Positions 1-8,393 are shown, counted from the first letter of the stretch. The stretch is 64,000 bases of DNA from Sva-07 sp963717385 (GCA_963717385.1 CAVQWE010000003.1:372001-436000), one strand, 5' to 3'. Notes: a model not told the origin generated them from the letters alone. Program-made: numbers and translations.

Positions 1-1017
1 CTCGGCGGCGGCCAACGCGCCCTCGATGTGGCCGGGGGCGTCGGGTGCGGTCTCGGTCGACGCCCAGTGAAGGCGGCCAGCCAGTGAGGGTTGCTGGAAC
101 ACTTGGTGGCCGTAGGTGGAGTAGTCGGTGAGCCCGACCGCTTCGGGCGCGACCGTGAAGGGTTCGAGTCGCCAGTCGTGGATCCACAACGACTGCGGAG
201 TTGCTGCCAGCGGGCCGAACAATCGTGCGAGCTGGCCGAGCACCGTCTCGCGGTCGAGCGATGCGCCGCCGCTCGGCTGCGCGAAGCCGAACAACGCTGC
301 GGCGGTGCCGCCGGGTCCGCTCATGTCGTGGAGCTCGCGAATCGGCCCGACATGGCTGAAGCCGGATCCTGCGAGCCCCGCATCACGCCAGAACGGATGC
401 GAATAGTGAGCGACCACCTTCACCGAGGCTCCCATCCAGACCGGAGTCGCTGCGGCGACCGTTTCGACATCCGCCTCGAGGTGCTCGATGGAGATGCTCG
501 CGACAGCTGTCGCCGGTGGCACCGCGAGGATCACATGAGCGGCGCTCCACAGCGACCGATCGCAGGTCACCTCGATCCCGTCGGCGACCGAGCGAATCGA
601 GCGAACCGACTCGTTCAGATGCACGACTCCATCGGGGAGGCCGCGGGTCAGCGTCTCCGTCAACGACTGGGCCCCCTGACCGAATCGCCCCGACCGCACG
701 TCGAGTTGATTGCCGTCGATTCGCTGCACCCCGGATGGTGTCTCGTACATCATGTCGCCGTCGAGGTGCTGCTCGAAGACGTCGAGGTCGAGCTCGTTCA
801 CCAGGGCGGACACTCGTCGCTCGTTCGGCCAGAACCAGGTGGCGCCGAGGTCGAAGCGGTTGCCACCGAATGGCGTCGACAGCAATCGGCCTCCGACCCG
901 CTCGCGCGCTTCGAGCACGACGACCGAACGGCCAGCTTCGCAAAGTAGGCCGGCGGCGCGGAGACCACCGGGGCCTGCACCGACGACGATTGCGTCGACA
1001 GTCGTTGGCGTCGTCAT
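1..1017 (-). CDS. FAD-dependent amine oxidase (monoamine oxidase family), C-terminus cut off
   Basis: The ATG at 1017 opens a frame that runs off the left edge after 339 codons. The N-terminus has the Rossmann FAD-binding motif VVGAGPGGLRAAG (about residues 9-21), followed by the acidic ribose-binding end VVVLEARERVGGR and the flavin-contact stretch ending LGATWFW. The last visible residues, around ETAPDAPGHIEGAL, match the C-terminal FAD-contact region of flavin amine oxidases, so only a short tail is missing. The family oxidises amines, or acts as phytoene-desaturase or protoporphyrinogen-oxidase-like enzymes; the substrate cannot be read here. It lies downstream of the hairpin that ends the lipoprotein gene at 1147-1962, so it is probably transcribed separately. 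No clear promoter was identified. Confidence 0.85.
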   Translation of the reverse strand, partial: MTTPTTVDAIVVGAGPGGLRAAGLLCEAGRSVVVLEARERVGGRLLSTPFGGNRFDLGATWFWPNERRVSALVNELDLDVFEQHLDGDMMYETPSGVQRIDGNQLDVRSGRFGQGAQSLTETLTRGLPDGVVHLNESVRSIRSVADGIEVTCDRSLWSAAHVILAVPPATAVASISIEHLEADVETVAAATPVWMGASVKVVAHYSHPFWRDAGLAGSGFSHVGPIRELHDMSGPGGTAAALFGFAQPSGGASLDRETVLGQLARLFGPLAATPQSLWIHDWRLEPFTVAPEAVGLTDYSTYGHQVFQQPSLAGRLHWASTETAPDAPGHIEGALAAAE

Positions 1018-1087
1018 GAGACGAACTCGACTCGGGGTGCGTCTCGGTCTGGCGGTGACGGTTCTCGTTGCGTGGTGATCATGATGC

Positions 1088-1140
1088 CGTGTCGCCGCTG
1101 GACTCGTGCGGGAACAGTTCCCGCACGAGTCCACGACACG
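1088..1140 (-). terminator. Long perfect hairpin, probable intrinsic terminator
   Basis: Seventeen-base arms at 1099-1115 and 1117-1133 are perfectly complementary around a single A, making a 35-base palindrome. An outer 7-bp stem (1088-1094 with 1134-1140) follows a four-base bulge. It begins seven bases past the stop of the minus-strand lipoprotein gene at 1147. There is no T-run, as is usual for actinobacterial I-shaped terminators. It could also cruciform or bind a protein. Confidence 0.7.
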
Positions 1141-1146
1141 ATGTGG

Positions 1147-1962
1147 TCAGACGGGCAGGAGCCCAGCGGCAGCGGTGGTGATCTCGTCGATCGTTTCCAC
1201 TGGGGTCGGCTCGACCGTTGTTTCGAACGAGATGGTCGCGAGCGACCGGCCCGAACGCACGAACACCTGGTCGACCGTGACCTGGCCGGCGGGGTCGCCG
1301 GAAGCAGCGGCGATGGTGACGCGGATGGCCTGTGTGGCGTCGCCCGCTGCCCCAACTGGGAGGCGAACTGCGGTGACCTCGCCGATTTCGGCGCCCTCAG
1401 CGAGTACGCCGGCGCTCAAGGCCGACGCACCCAACTCTGCGTAGGCAGCCGCGATGCAGTCGGGCACCTCGGGGTTGGTGGTCTGGGCAATCACGAGGCG
1501 AGCGTCACGCTCGGACGCTCGTACGTCGACGGTTTCGCCGACGACGAGATTGCCATCAGGACTCGTGAACTTGCCTGTCGAGGCAACGGCCTCGGCTCCG
1601 TCACCGCCGACGCACTCGGCGACACGTCCGTCGATCTCGGCCACATCGCCGGCCGGAGTTTCGGTCCAGCCTTCGGGGAAGGCGGCCAGCGTGAGGACTG
1701 CGGCTTCGGCAGCGGCGGTGTCGGCTGCGATGTCCTGTTCGGGGGCATCGGTGGTGGCTGTCGTGTCGTCGGGTGTCGCCTCGGTGGTGTCCGGCGTCGT
1801 GTCGGCCACGGTCGTTTCGGCTGCGGGGGTCGTGTCGGTCACGGTGGCCTCGGTGGAGACCGTGTCGCCACCAGCGCCGGACGCGTCGTCGTCGGAACCG
1901 CACGCGGCGAACAACAGTGTGGCCGCGAGCGCGACCGGGACAAGGCGTGTTGAAGAGAACAT
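1147..1962 (-). CDS. Secreted lipoprotein with Thr-rich stalk, unknown function
   Basis: A protein of 271 aa. It starts with a short basic n-region and a hydrophobic stretch ending in the lipobox LFAAC (Cys about residue 21), so it should be exported, lipid-modified and anchored outside the membrane. Residues 22-75 form a low-complexity Thr/Ala/Asp linker typical of surface-lipoprotein stalks. The remaining 190 residues are a globular domain with two Cys (in AECVGG and PDCIAA) that could pair; I recognise no family. A Shine-Dalgarno AAGAAGGA lies 8-9 bases before the ATG. The gene follows the GFA-like gene on the same strand and ends at the strong hairpin at 1088-1140. It is one of three stalked lipoproteins in the first 7.5 kb. 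Confidence 0.8.
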   Translation of the reverse strand: MFSSTRLVPVALAATLLFAACGSDDDASGAGGDTVSTEATVTDTTPAAETTVADTTPDTTEATPDDTTATTDAPEQDIAADTAAAEAAVLTLAAFPEGWTETPAGDVAEIDGRVAECVGGDGAEAVASTGKFTSPDGNLVVGETVDVRASERDARLVIAQTTNPEVPDCIAAAYAELGASALSAGVLAEGAEIGEVTAVRLPVGAAGDATQAIRVTIAAASGDPAGQVTVDQVFVRSGRSLATISFETTVEPTPVETIDEITTAAAGLLPV

Positions 1963-2099
1963 GGGGGCTTTCCTTCTTGGGGAGTGGGGTGTACGTGGAC
2001 GGTTGGGCTGTGGAGGCCCACCCTGATGGTGTCAGACCGCGCGCGATCGACGAAATCGTACCGATGTCAGCGGTGGTGACTCGACCCTCGCCACGAGCG

Positions 2100-2504
2100 C
2101 TACTCGCGGTCGATCGATGCAGCCATGCCGGGAAGTTGGACCCACGGCTGCTTGCTCTCGCACCACACCTCGACCGTGGGGGCAAGAGCGGACTTGTCGT
2201 CGAGCGTGCCCGCCTTGATGGCGATGACCCCGGCCGGTTCGACGAGCGCGGAAACGATCGGTGAGCCGCAGCTCCCGCAGAATCGCCGATAGACGTACAC
2301 GGCGTCGCCGTTCTCGCCGCGATCCTCGAACGTGCTCAGCGTGCCGGTGACGGCAAGCTGATTCTCGACGGCGATGAGGTTCACGGAGAACGCGCCGCCG
2401 CTCTGGCGCTGGCAGTGGTCGCAGTGGCAGACGGCTGTGGCGATCAGGTCGCCCGAGATCTCGTAGCTGATCTGCCCGCAGAGGCATCGTCCGGTCTGGG
2501 TCAT
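2100..2504 (-). CDS. GFA/CENP-V fold zinc protein
   Basis: A protein of 134 aa, the normal length for the GFA (glutathione-dependent formaldehyde-activating enzyme) family. Zinc ligands are visible in order: CLCG near residues 8-10, CHCDHCQ around residues 26-31 and CGSCGSP around residues 77-80. The typical RQSGGAF segment follows the second cluster. The family has a Mss4-like zinc fold; most members have no proven enzyme activity, so the formaldehyde role should not be assumed. The start is supported by a TAGGTT -10 element ending six bases before the ATG, implying leaderless mRNA. The lipoprotein at 1147-1962 lies 137 bases downstream on the same strand. Confidence 0.88.
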   Translation of the reverse strand: MTQTGRCLCGQISYEISGDLIATAVCHCDHCQRQSGGAFSVNLIAVENQLAVTGTLSTFEDRGENGDAVYVYRRFCGSCGSPIVSALVEPAGVIAIKAGTLDDKSALAPTVEVWCESKQPWVQLPGMAASIDRE

Positions 2505-2510
2505 GGGCCG

Positions 2511-2516
2511 AACCTA
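2511..2516 (-). promoter_or_regulatory. Leaderless -10 element for the GFA gene
   Basis: TAGGTT on the minus strand fits TAnnnT and ends six bases before the ATG at 2504. Transcription would start at or next to the start codon, and no Shine-Dalgarno is present. Confidence 0.5.
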
Positions 2517-2548
2517 ACCCGACGTCGGCGTCGGAATCGGACCCGCCG

Positions 2549-3436
2549 CTACCAGTCGACGGCGGGCGTAGGTGGGAACAGTTGGTCTCGTTCGGCAGCG
2601 AGCCGTTCGCAATCCCAGTCGGCATCGACGCGCTGCAGGATGATCGGGCTCTTCGAGAGGTCGGGGAATTGACCCCAGTTGGCGGGTGAGCTGGCAAAGA
2701 TCGGGTCGCTTGCGCCGATGACCAATTGCTCGGAGTCGTCGGTGACGGTGCCCGTGAGCAGGTCGGGTTCGGTGAGAAACGCCTCGTAGGCGAAGATCTC
2801 GCGACGTGCGATGTACAGCTCGCCGGTCAGGTCGTCGGTCACCCGGATGGTGACGGTGATGCCAGGGTTGCCGTCACCGTCGTCGTCGACGATGCGGGGG
2901 TCGTTCGGGTCGGTCGGGAGCGATTCGTTCGCCGGGTCGTCGAGTCGAATTCCGACCGGGGTCGGCGTCGGTGCACGCCGCACGCGCAGCACGCCGTCGA
3001 CGATGTCGATGTCGACCGGCGTCGACGGTGGCTTGATGGCTTGCGTGGCAGCGTCGGACAGCGAGGTCTCGATGGGCTGGTCGGTGCGCTGCTCGGAGAA
3101 GCAGAAGCTCGCCTGGTCGATGATCTGGCCGTCGACCTCGGTGAAGTCGTTGAAGCCGTAGCTGATGATCAGGGTCTTGAGCGTGTCGTCCTCGTATGCG
3201 ACGACGTCGTAGTGGGCCCAGCGTCCGACGAGTTCTGCGCCCGGTGTCGTCACGTCGCCGACCGTTGTCGGTGGAGAGGTGGCGACGGACGGATCGGTCG
3301 CGGGCGAAGTGGTGTCGGCTGGCGTGGTGGCAGTTGTCGTGGTCGGCTCGCTGGTGCCGGTTTGCTCGGTGCTGTCGTCGCTGGCGCACGCTGCGAGCGC
3401 GAGCGCGGCCACGCCCAGCAGGATGAATGGTCGCAT
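2549..3436 (-). CDS. Secreted lipoprotein, unknown function
   Basis: The start at 3436 gives 295 aa beginning with a signal peptide and lipobox ALAAC (Cys about 16), then a Thr/Pro/Ser-rich stalk to about residue 60. The reading frame extends 26 codons further upstream, but those residues carry no signal and the ATG at 3436 is preceded at the right distance by a TATCGT -10 element. The globular part includes an acidic DDDGDGNPG stretch resembling a calcium-binding loop, and a C-terminal Cys in WDCERL. It appears to be monocistronic and diverges from the cyclic-nucleotide-binding gene at 3627. No family is recognised. Confidence 0.78.
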   Translation of the reverse strand: MRPFILLGVAALALAACASDDSTEQTGTSEPTTTTATTPADTTSPATDPSVATSPPTTVGDVTTPGAELVGRWAHYDVVAYEDDTLKTLIISYGFNDFTEVDGQIIDQASFCFSEQRTDQPIETSLSDAATQAIKPPSTPVDIDIVDGVLRVRRAPTPTPVGIRLDDPANESLPTDPNDPRIVDDDGDGNPGITVTIRVTDDLTGELYIARREIFAYEAFLTEPDLLTGTVTDDSEQLVIGASDPIFASSPANWGQFPDLSKSPIILQRVDADWDCERLAAERDQLFPPTPAVDW

Positions 3437-3442
3437 GCGGCG

Positions 3443-3448
3443 ACGATA
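3443..3448 (-). promoter_or_regulatory. Leaderless -10 element for lipoprotein gene
   Basis: TATCGT on the minus strand ends six bases before the ATG at 3436. It supports that ATG over the longer frame and implies a leaderless transcript. Confidence 0.5.
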
Positions 3449-3508
3449 TCCATGTGGTGCGCAGTCCGTGGCGGCATCGGCCGCCACCTGAGCATCATCG
3501 TTGAGAGC

Positions 3509-3530
3509 GATCAATGATATCTCGTTGATC
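3509..3530. promoter_or_regulatory. Inverted repeat GATCAA-n10-TTGATC
   Basis: Six-base arms GATCAA (3509-3514) and TTGATC (3525-3530) sit in the 190-base divergent region between the lipoprotein (start 3436) and the CNB-domain gene (start 3627). The placement fits an operator, but the arms are short and no regulator is encoded beside it. I see nothing else distinctive in 3449-3626. Confidence 0.3.
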
Positions 3531-3626
3531 TATGCGGCTGATGGGAATGACCGGCCGATGATGAGGTTGTTCAGGGGAGTGGCTCGATCACATCCCGAGC
3601 ACGCCCACCACAGAACCAGGATCGAC

Positions 3627-4037
3627 ATGTTCAACCGCAAGCGCACCATCCACCCCGCACTCCTTGCCAGCGAACTCGCCCTGACCGTTCCCGTGAGTGA
3701 ACTCGCGACCCTCGACCGTCTCGCCACCACGATCCAGATCAAGGCCGGCGAAGAGATCATGCACGCCGAGCAGTTCGGCCGTGAGTGCTTCGTGGTGATC
3801 GACGGTGAATTCCGCGTCGATCTCGGAGACACCGACGTCCTCGTCGGCTCCGGCGCTGTGATCGGTGAGCTCGCGTTGCTCACGATGCGGCCGCGCACCG
3901 CCTCGGTCACCGCCACCGTCGACTCTCAGGTGTATGTGCTCAACCGCGCCGAGTTCGCCACGTTGCTCGACGGATGCCCGAAGCTGTCGCGCTTCGTGCT
4001 CGACGGCGCTGTCCAGCGCTCCGCCTCCGTCGCCTGA
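3627..4037 (+). CDS. Stand-alone cyclic nucleotide-binding domain protein
   Basis: The ATG at 3627 gives 136 aa that are almost entirely one CNB (cAMP-binding) domain. The beta-roll is visible from IQIKAGEEIMHA to VLNRAEFATLL, and the phosphate-binding cassette reads GAVIGELALLTMRPRTASV, with the conserved Gly-Glu and the Arg that contacts the cyclic phosphate. There is no DNA-binding domain, kinase or channel segment, so it would act as a ligand-responsive adaptor, or regulate a partner. The frame extends 42 codons upstream with other starts, but a weak AGGAT precedes 3627 and family proteins begin near here. The amidase starts 43 bases downstream and may be co-transcribed. Confidence 0.85.
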   Translation: MFNRKRTIHPALLASELALTVPVSELATLDRLATTIQIKAGEEIMHAEQFGRECFVVIDGEFRVDLGDTDVLVGSGAVIGELALLTMRPRTASVTATVDSQVYVLNRAEFATLLDGCPKLSRFVLDGAVQRSASVA

Positions 4038-4080
4038 CGACACCTTCGCCGAACGTCGGCGCATGTGATCTGATCGCAGC

Positions 4081-5493
4081 ATGCTCGACACCACATCACC
4101 ACTCGTTGCGATGATCGCCGCGCTCGACCGCCGCGAGGTGTCGGCTCGAGAACTGCTCGCCCTGCACCTCGGCCGGATCGAACGGCTCGATGGCCCGATC
4201 AACGCAGTCGTCACCGTCGATGCCGATCGGGCCCACCACGAGGCGTCAGAGATCGATGAAGCCCGAGCGGCCGGTCGCGACGTCGGATCACTCGCCGGTG
4301 TGCCCGTCACCGTGAAGGACGCGATCGCAACCGCAGGTCTCCGATCGACCGGTGGTGCGACAGAGTTGCGTCAGCACGTGCCAACGGTGGATGCGACCGT
4401 GGTCGAGAGCATCCGGCGCGCTGGCGCCGTCGTCTTCGCCAAGACCAACGTGCCCCGCTGGTCGGGTGACTACCAGACCACCAACGACATGTTCGGCACC
4501 ACCAACAATCCGTGGGACCTGCAACGGACCCCCGGTGGTTCGTCGGGAGGGCCAGCTGCGGCTGTGGCAATGGGATTCACCGGCTTCGAGATCGGCACCG
4601 ACATCGGTGGGTCGATTCGTGTGCCGTCGTCGTTCTGCGGCGTCTTCGGCCACAAGCCGAGCTTCGGGATCATCCCGACATTCGGCTATCTCGACAATCC
4701 CACCTCACACCGCAATGTCGCCGACGTCAACGTGTTCGGGCCGATCGCCCGGTCGGTCGACGACCTCGAGATCCTGCTCGGTCTGATGGGCGGCCCGAAC
4801 CCCGACGACGCCCCGGCGTGGCGGCTCGATCTCCCGGCACCGCGGGCAACGGTGCTCAGCGACTTCCGGGTGGCCGCGTGGCTCGACGACGAGTTCGCAC
4901 CCGTCGATCCAGCCGTGGCCGAGGTGATGGCAGCGGCCGTCGGCGCGCTCGAGTCGGCGGGAGCACGGATCGACGACGAACGCCGGCCGAACATCGATCC
5001 AACCACAGCAGCACGTGAGGGGATGATCCTGATCTCGTCGGCAACGGACATCTCCGACAGTGACGGTGAGAACTCTGCGGCGAGTGGAGGCGGCCGAGCG
5101 CTCGACCATCGAGCCTGGGATGTGCTCCACCGCCGCCGCGGTGACACTCGCCAGCGGTGGGCCGAGTTCTTCGCCGACGTCGATGTGCTGCTGTGTCCGG
5201 TCACTGTGGTGCCACCGTTTCGCCACGTGCACTCAGATGCCGGCTCGAACTGGGCGCACGCCACCCTCGGCGACCACGGCGACCGTCACTACAGCGACCT
5301 GATCGGCTGGAGCGCACTCATCGGTAGTGCCTACTTGCCGGTGACCGTGCCCCCGATCGGCCGCACCGCCGACGGTCTGCCGGTCGGCATCCAGGTGGTG
5401 GCTCCCTACCTCCACGATCGCACCGCGTTGGCATTCGCACGGTGCATCAGCGACGTACTCGGCGGCTACGAACCACCGCCCCCGGCGCGCTGA
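4081..5493 (+). CDS. Amidase (amidase-signature family)
   Basis: A complete 470-aa amidase-signature enzyme, which hydrolyses carboxamides to acid and ammonia. The Ser-cisSer-Lys triad is visible: Lys79 in VTVKDA, Ser154 in PGGSSGG, and the nucleophile Ser178 in GTDIGGSIRVP, with the expected 24-residue spacing between the two serines. No transmembrane segment or signal peptide is present, so it should be cytoplasmic. The family includes fatty-acid-amide hydrolases, aryl amidases and GatA. No GatB or GatC lies nearby, so GatA is unlikely. The gene follows the CNB-domain gene closely and converges with the DUF1269-type gene. Confidence 0.93.
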   Translation: MLDTTSPLVAMIAALDRREVSARELLALHLGRIERLDGPINAVVTVDADRAHHEASEIDEARAAGRDVGSLAGVPVTVKDAIATAGLRSTGGATELRQHVPTVDATVVESIRRAGAVVFAKTNVPRWSGDYQTTNDMFGTTNNPWDLQRTPGGSSGGPAAAVAMGFTGFEIGTDIGGSIRVPSSFCGVFGHKPSFGIIPTFGYLDNPTSHRNVADVNVFGPIARSVDDLEILLGLMGGPNPDDAPAWRLDLPAPRATVLSDFRVAAWLDDEFAPVDPAVAEVMAAAVGALESAGARIDDERRPNIDPTTAAREGMILISSATDISDSDGENSAASGGGRALDHRAWDVLHRRRGDTRQRWAEFFADVDVLLCPVTVVPPFRHVHSDAGSNWAHATLGDHGDRHYSDLIGWSALIGSAYLPVTVPPIGRTADGLPVGIQVVAPYLHDRTALAFARCISDVLGGYEPPPPAR

Positions 5494-5529
5494 CCCCGCC
5501 ACCTGTTCGGGCGCGACGCCGGGGCAGTC

Positions 5530-6111
5530 TCAGGTCTCGAGCGCTTGGCGGAGCTGTTCGTATGCGTGGTCGGGCATCGAGGTGTACAACAGTTCGGCCC
5601 CAGCGAACCGGCGGGCCTCATCGGCCAGGGCGGTCACGTGCACGTGCTCGGCGAGGATGACCACGGTCGACGTGCCAGGTTCGACTGCATCGCGGAACCA
5701 GGCCACCCATTCGTCGGGGATCCCCAGGTCGACGATCTTCGCGGTGACAGCGCCGGAGGCCGCACCGATGCCCAGACCGGCGATCCAACCGACGGGCCCG
5801 CCGAGCACGAGGCCCAGCAGACTGGTCCACATCGCACCGTTGAGCGCCGCTCGGCCGGGGGTCGGATCGATCGTTTCGACGACCTTGACAGTGCCGTCGC
5901 TGCTCTTGTTGACCACGACGGCGTCCTGCAGATCGAGTGCGCCGCTCTCCTTCAGCCCGCCCATGGCCAACAGGTATTGCTGGGCGAGCACCTGTCGGTC
6001 GAACGACACCCCGATGATGACCGGGGCGCCGGGATCGGAGATCACTCGCTCGTCGGGCTCGATGCCGGCCCGCAACGACGGATCCGGCGGTTCGAATGGG
6101 GCAGTGGTCAT
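5530..6111 (-). CDS. DUF1269-like predicted membrane protein
   Basis: A protein of 193 aa when read from the ATG at 6111; the frame extends 23 codons more but has no better start. An N-terminal segment with SFDRQVLAQQYLLAMGGL, a central Lys/Asp block (DAVVVNKSSDG) and a Gly-rich hydrophobic hairpin (LVLGGPVGWIAGLGIGAASG) match the DUF1269 layout, in which a Gly-rich membrane-inserting segment sits between two alpha/beta halves. The function of the family is unknown. The gene is monocistronic, converging with the amidase and followed upstream by a same-strand esterase-like gene. Confidence 0.75.
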   Translation of the reverse strand: MTTAPFEPPDPSLRAGIEPDERVISDPGAPVIIGVSFDRQVLAQQYLLAMGGLKESGALDLQDAVVVNKSSDGTVKVVETIDPTPGRAALNGAMWTSLLGLVLGGPVGWIAGLGIGAASGAVTAKIVDLGIPDEWVAWFRDAVEPGTSTVVILAEHVHVTALADEARRFAGAELLYTSMPDHAYEQLRQALET

Positions 6112-6199
6112 GGCCGAAGTGTGCCACGGACCGGTTCGGATCCGTGCGCGCTGTGCCGCGAACCGGAACAGGTTGCGCACTGATCGGGCTGGTGGCTGT

Positions 6200-7405
6200 C
6201 TACTTCGAGGTGATCGTGACGCCGTCGGTCACGACCGACTCGTCGAGGCCGATCGGCTCGGCGTCGATGCCGAACACCCATCGGTAGAAACCGGTGGCCG
6301 CCTGATCGATACCCGGCCACACCTCCTGCACCGGACGGTTCGGTTCGTCGCAACCGTCGGTGGCGAGGGTGCGCAGGCCGTCGTCGAGGAAGGCGCCGAG
6401 CCCGGCCTGCTCGCCGAGGTCGATCAGGTTCGAGTCGCCGCTGCCGATTGCGCACAGGTCGGAGAATGCAAGGTGTCCGGTCTCGGCGAACAGCCACAAC
6501 CACGATGGCGCAGCTGCCAACTCGAAGGCCTCGACGGTGCGCGCCGACTCGATGATCATGTCGAGTTCGCCGGCGAGGAACAGCGACGGGACCTCTGGGA
6601 CGTTGTCGCGCAGGCCCGAGGCATACGAGACGTACCCGAGGATCCCGTCGTCGAGTGCGACCTCGGCAATCGTGCCGCCTCCGGCCGAGTGGCCGCCGAG
6701 GGCCACGCGGTCGTTGTCCAGGGCTCCGCCGAGTTGCGGGTCGTCGTCGAGCGTGGTCAGCAGCGTGCGCATCGAGCGCATCTGGTCGACCGACGGGGGC
6801 TGGCCTTCGGCGGTACCGCCGAGACGGTTCGTGAGGTCGCGGCTCGGGTGATCGGTCGAAGCGGTGACCATGCCCCACGAGGCGAGGTGTTCGGCGATGT
6901 GGCTCGACTGGAGGCGGTAGGAAGAGGCTCCGTGGCTGAACAACACGATCGGGAACGGTCCATCCGGGGCGGCTGGCGCATCACGAGTGGCCTCGATCGT
7001 GAAGGAGTCGTCGATGTCGCCGGTCAGGAGATCACCGACGCCTGCTGGGAGGAAGTCGCGGACGTTGTACACGGCGGTGCCGCCGGCGGTCGATTCGTCG
7101 GCCGGATACCAGATCTCCACGAGCCCGCCCTCGGGCAGCGTGCGGGTGGTGACGCCGACGGCGTGCGGGCCGCGAGCCGCCAGCTCGGCGGGGGTGACCT
7201 CGGGGTCGGGGGCCTCGGTGGTGTCCGGCGTGGTGTCGGCAGGCTCGGTGGTGGCGGCTGCCTGGGTGGTTTCGGGCGCCGGTGCTTCGGTGGTGTCCGA
7301 CGATGTCTCAGGGGTGGCTGTCGTGGGCTCGGAACTCTCGGAGTCGGAGCCGCAGGCGGCCGCGAGCAGTGCCGTGGCGAGGAGGGCGGGAAGGAGACGT
7401 TTCAT
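6200..7405 (-). CDS. Lipoprotein alpha/beta hydrolase (PAF-acetylhydrolase/esterase-like)
   Basis: The start at 7405 gives 401 aa with a signal peptide and lipobox LLAAAC, a Thr/Ala-rich stalk to about residue 75, then an alpha/beta hydrolase. The nucleophile elbow is GHSAGGG, the oxyanion region LFSHGAS, and a late His lies in AETGHLAFSD. The layout resembles platelet-activating-factor acetylhydrolase and dienelactone-hydrolase-type esterases, which cleave short acyl or ester bonds; the substrate is not evident. It should be tethered outside the membrane. A TACGCT -10 element eight bases before the ATG supports the start and a leaderless transcript. It diverges from the Lys-rich gene at 7539. 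Confidence 0.82.
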   Translation of the reverse strand: MKRLLPALLATALLAAACGSDSESSEPTTATPETSSDTTEAPAPETTQAAATTEPADTTPDTTEAPDPEVTPAELAARGPHAVGVTTRTLPEGGLVEIWYPADESTAGGTAVYNVRDFLPAGVGDLLTGDIDDSFTIEATRDAPAAPDGPFPIVLFSHGASSYRLQSSHIAEHLASWGMVTASTDHPSRDLTNRLGGTAEGQPPSVDQMRSMRTLLTTLDDDPQLGGALDNDRVALGGHSAGGGTIAEVALDDGILGYVSYASGLRDNVPEVPSLFLAGELDMIIESARTVEAFELAAAPSWLWLFAETGHLAFSDLCAIGSGDSNLIDLGEQAGLGAFLDDGLRTLATDGCDEPNRPVQEVWPGIDQAATGFYRWVFGIDAEPIGLDESVVTDGVTITSK

Positions 7406-7413
7406 CGGCCGGC

Positions 7414-7419
7414 AGCGTA
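7414..7419 (-). promoter_or_regulatory. Leaderless -10 element for esterase lipoprotein
   Basis: TACGCT on the minus strand ends eight bases before the ATG at 7405. Confidence 0.45.
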
Positions 7420-7501
7420 GAGGGCCGCGGGGTGGGGGGCGAAGCCGACGGCGAACTCGGGGGAACGGTTCCGCTCGGCTGTGGCGCGGCTGTGGCGCGG
7501 G

Positions 7502-7530
7502 TACCCTCACGGTTCAACCGACGAGAAGGA
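7502..7530 (+). promoter_or_regulatory. -10 element and Shine-Dalgarno for the Lys-rich small protein
   Basis: TACCCT at 7502-7507 is followed, after a 16-base gap, by AGAAGGA at 7524-7530, eight bases before the ATG at 7539. This gene therefore has a short leader, unlike its leaderless neighbours. An 11-base direct repeat (GGCTGTGGCGC twice) lies just upstream of the -10. Confidence 0.5.
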
Positions 7531-7538
7531 ACACGATC

Positions 7539-7862
7539 ATGGCCCAGGCCAAACTCACGCCCCTCCAGCAAGCAGAAGCCGACCGCAAGGCTGCCGAAGC
7601 CTCGCGTGCCAACAAGGCGCAGAAGACCTACTCCGACGAGGAGAAGGCGACCCGCAAAGAGCGCGTCGCCAAGGCCAAGGACGCGATGAGCCGCTCGGTC
7701 GGACTGAAGGGCGCACATGTCGCGCCGGCCCGCGCTGCGATCAAGAAGTACCTGCAGAACCTGAACGATCCCAAGCAGCCCGACGATCAGCAGTTCGAGA
7801 CGTTGATCGAGGCGCCGTTCAAGGCGCCGCCGAAGAAGAAGACCAACGACCGCCGCTTCTGA
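7539..7862 (+). CDS. Small Lys/Ala-rich protein, unknown
   Basis: A protein of 107 aa. The first half is charged and alpha-helical with many Lys, Glu and Ala residues; the second contains GAHVAPARAAIKKYLQNL and ends in a basic tail (PPKKKTNDRRF). It has no signal, membrane segment or cysteine. The composition suggests a nucleic-acid- or ribosome-associated cytosolic protein, but that is only inference. The ATG is supported by a well-placed AGAAGGA. The longer frame reading in from 6987 is antisense to the esterase gene and is not credible. It converges with the gene at 7920. Confidence 0.7.
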   Translation: MAQAKLTPLQQAEADRKAAEASRANKAQKTYSDEEKATRKERVAKAKDAMSRSVGLKGAHVAPARAAIKKYLQNLNDPKQPDDQQFETLIEAPFKAPPKKKTNDRRF

Positions 7863-7919
7863 TCGGACCTTCGCCCTCGAAGCGATGAGTGAACCGCCCG
7901 CATGGCCGCTTTTCGCTCG

Positions 7920-8393
7920 TCAGTTCGACGGCGGGAGCACGGCATCGACCAGCGCTCGTTCGAGCCGCGTGATCTCGGTGGTGATGCGAGACCGCGTCTT
8001 GCGGCGCTCGTTCAACGGCATCGTCGCGGAGATTGCGGCGGCCCTGCTCAGCTCGTCGATCGCCTGGAAGATCACCGCTCCGTCGCGGTCTGTCGGATCG
8101 GGAAACACGAGATCTGCATTTCGTTCCAGCGCCGAGAGGCGCCGCTCGACGCCCTTCTGGCCGAATCGCTGGGTGGGGTCGAGCCGATCGAGCGGCGAAC
8201 GGGCCTGACCGGTTTGCTGGGGTGTCACGTCGATCGCTCGGCGGTGCTCGGCCCATTGACGAGCCGCCACGGGCGCCTTTCGGAGCTGCTCGCGGACGCG
8301 CTCGTCTTGCAGCACCGACATGGCGAGCAGCAGGGCGCCCTGCGCTGCCTTGCGCCTCGAGGTGGGGATCGGGATCGGTCGTTTGCCAGCCAT
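7920..8393 (-). CDS. Hypothetical helical protein
   Basis: Read from the ATG at 8393 it has 157 aa. The frame continues to 8600 but would then overlap the divergent oxidoreductase gene. The protein starts MAGKRPIPIP, followed by a short Ala/Leu stretch (AAQGALLLAMSVL) and long charged helices rich in Arg and Glu (for example RRLSALERNADL and RKTRSRITTEITRLE). No conserved motif is recognised. It might be a coiled-coil structural or scaffolding protein. The 103-base divergent gap to 8497 holds a possible TAGGCT 11 bases before this ATG, a weaker fit than at other genes. Confidence 0.55.
   Translation of the reverse strand: MAGKRPIPIPTSRRKAAQGALLLAMSVLQDERVREQLRKAPVAARQWAEHRRAIDVTPQQTGQARSPLDRLDPTQRFGQKGVERRLSALERNADLVFPDPTDRDGAVIFQAIDELSRAAAISATMPLNERRKTRSRITTEITRLERALVDAVLPPSN

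Noticed and set aside
161..170. GGTTCGAGTC resembles the T-loop of a tRNA
   Set aside because: It lies within the amine-oxidase coding sequence, and no acceptor or anticodon stem can be drawn around it.
4081..5493. GatA subunit of glutamyl-tRNA amidotransferase
   Set aside because: No gatB or gatC is adjacent, and the protein begins and ends like general amidases.
5582..7420. A 612-codon plus-strand open frame
   Set aside because: It is antisense to the DUF1269-like and esterase genes, which have signal peptides and clear motifs; the antisense product has none.
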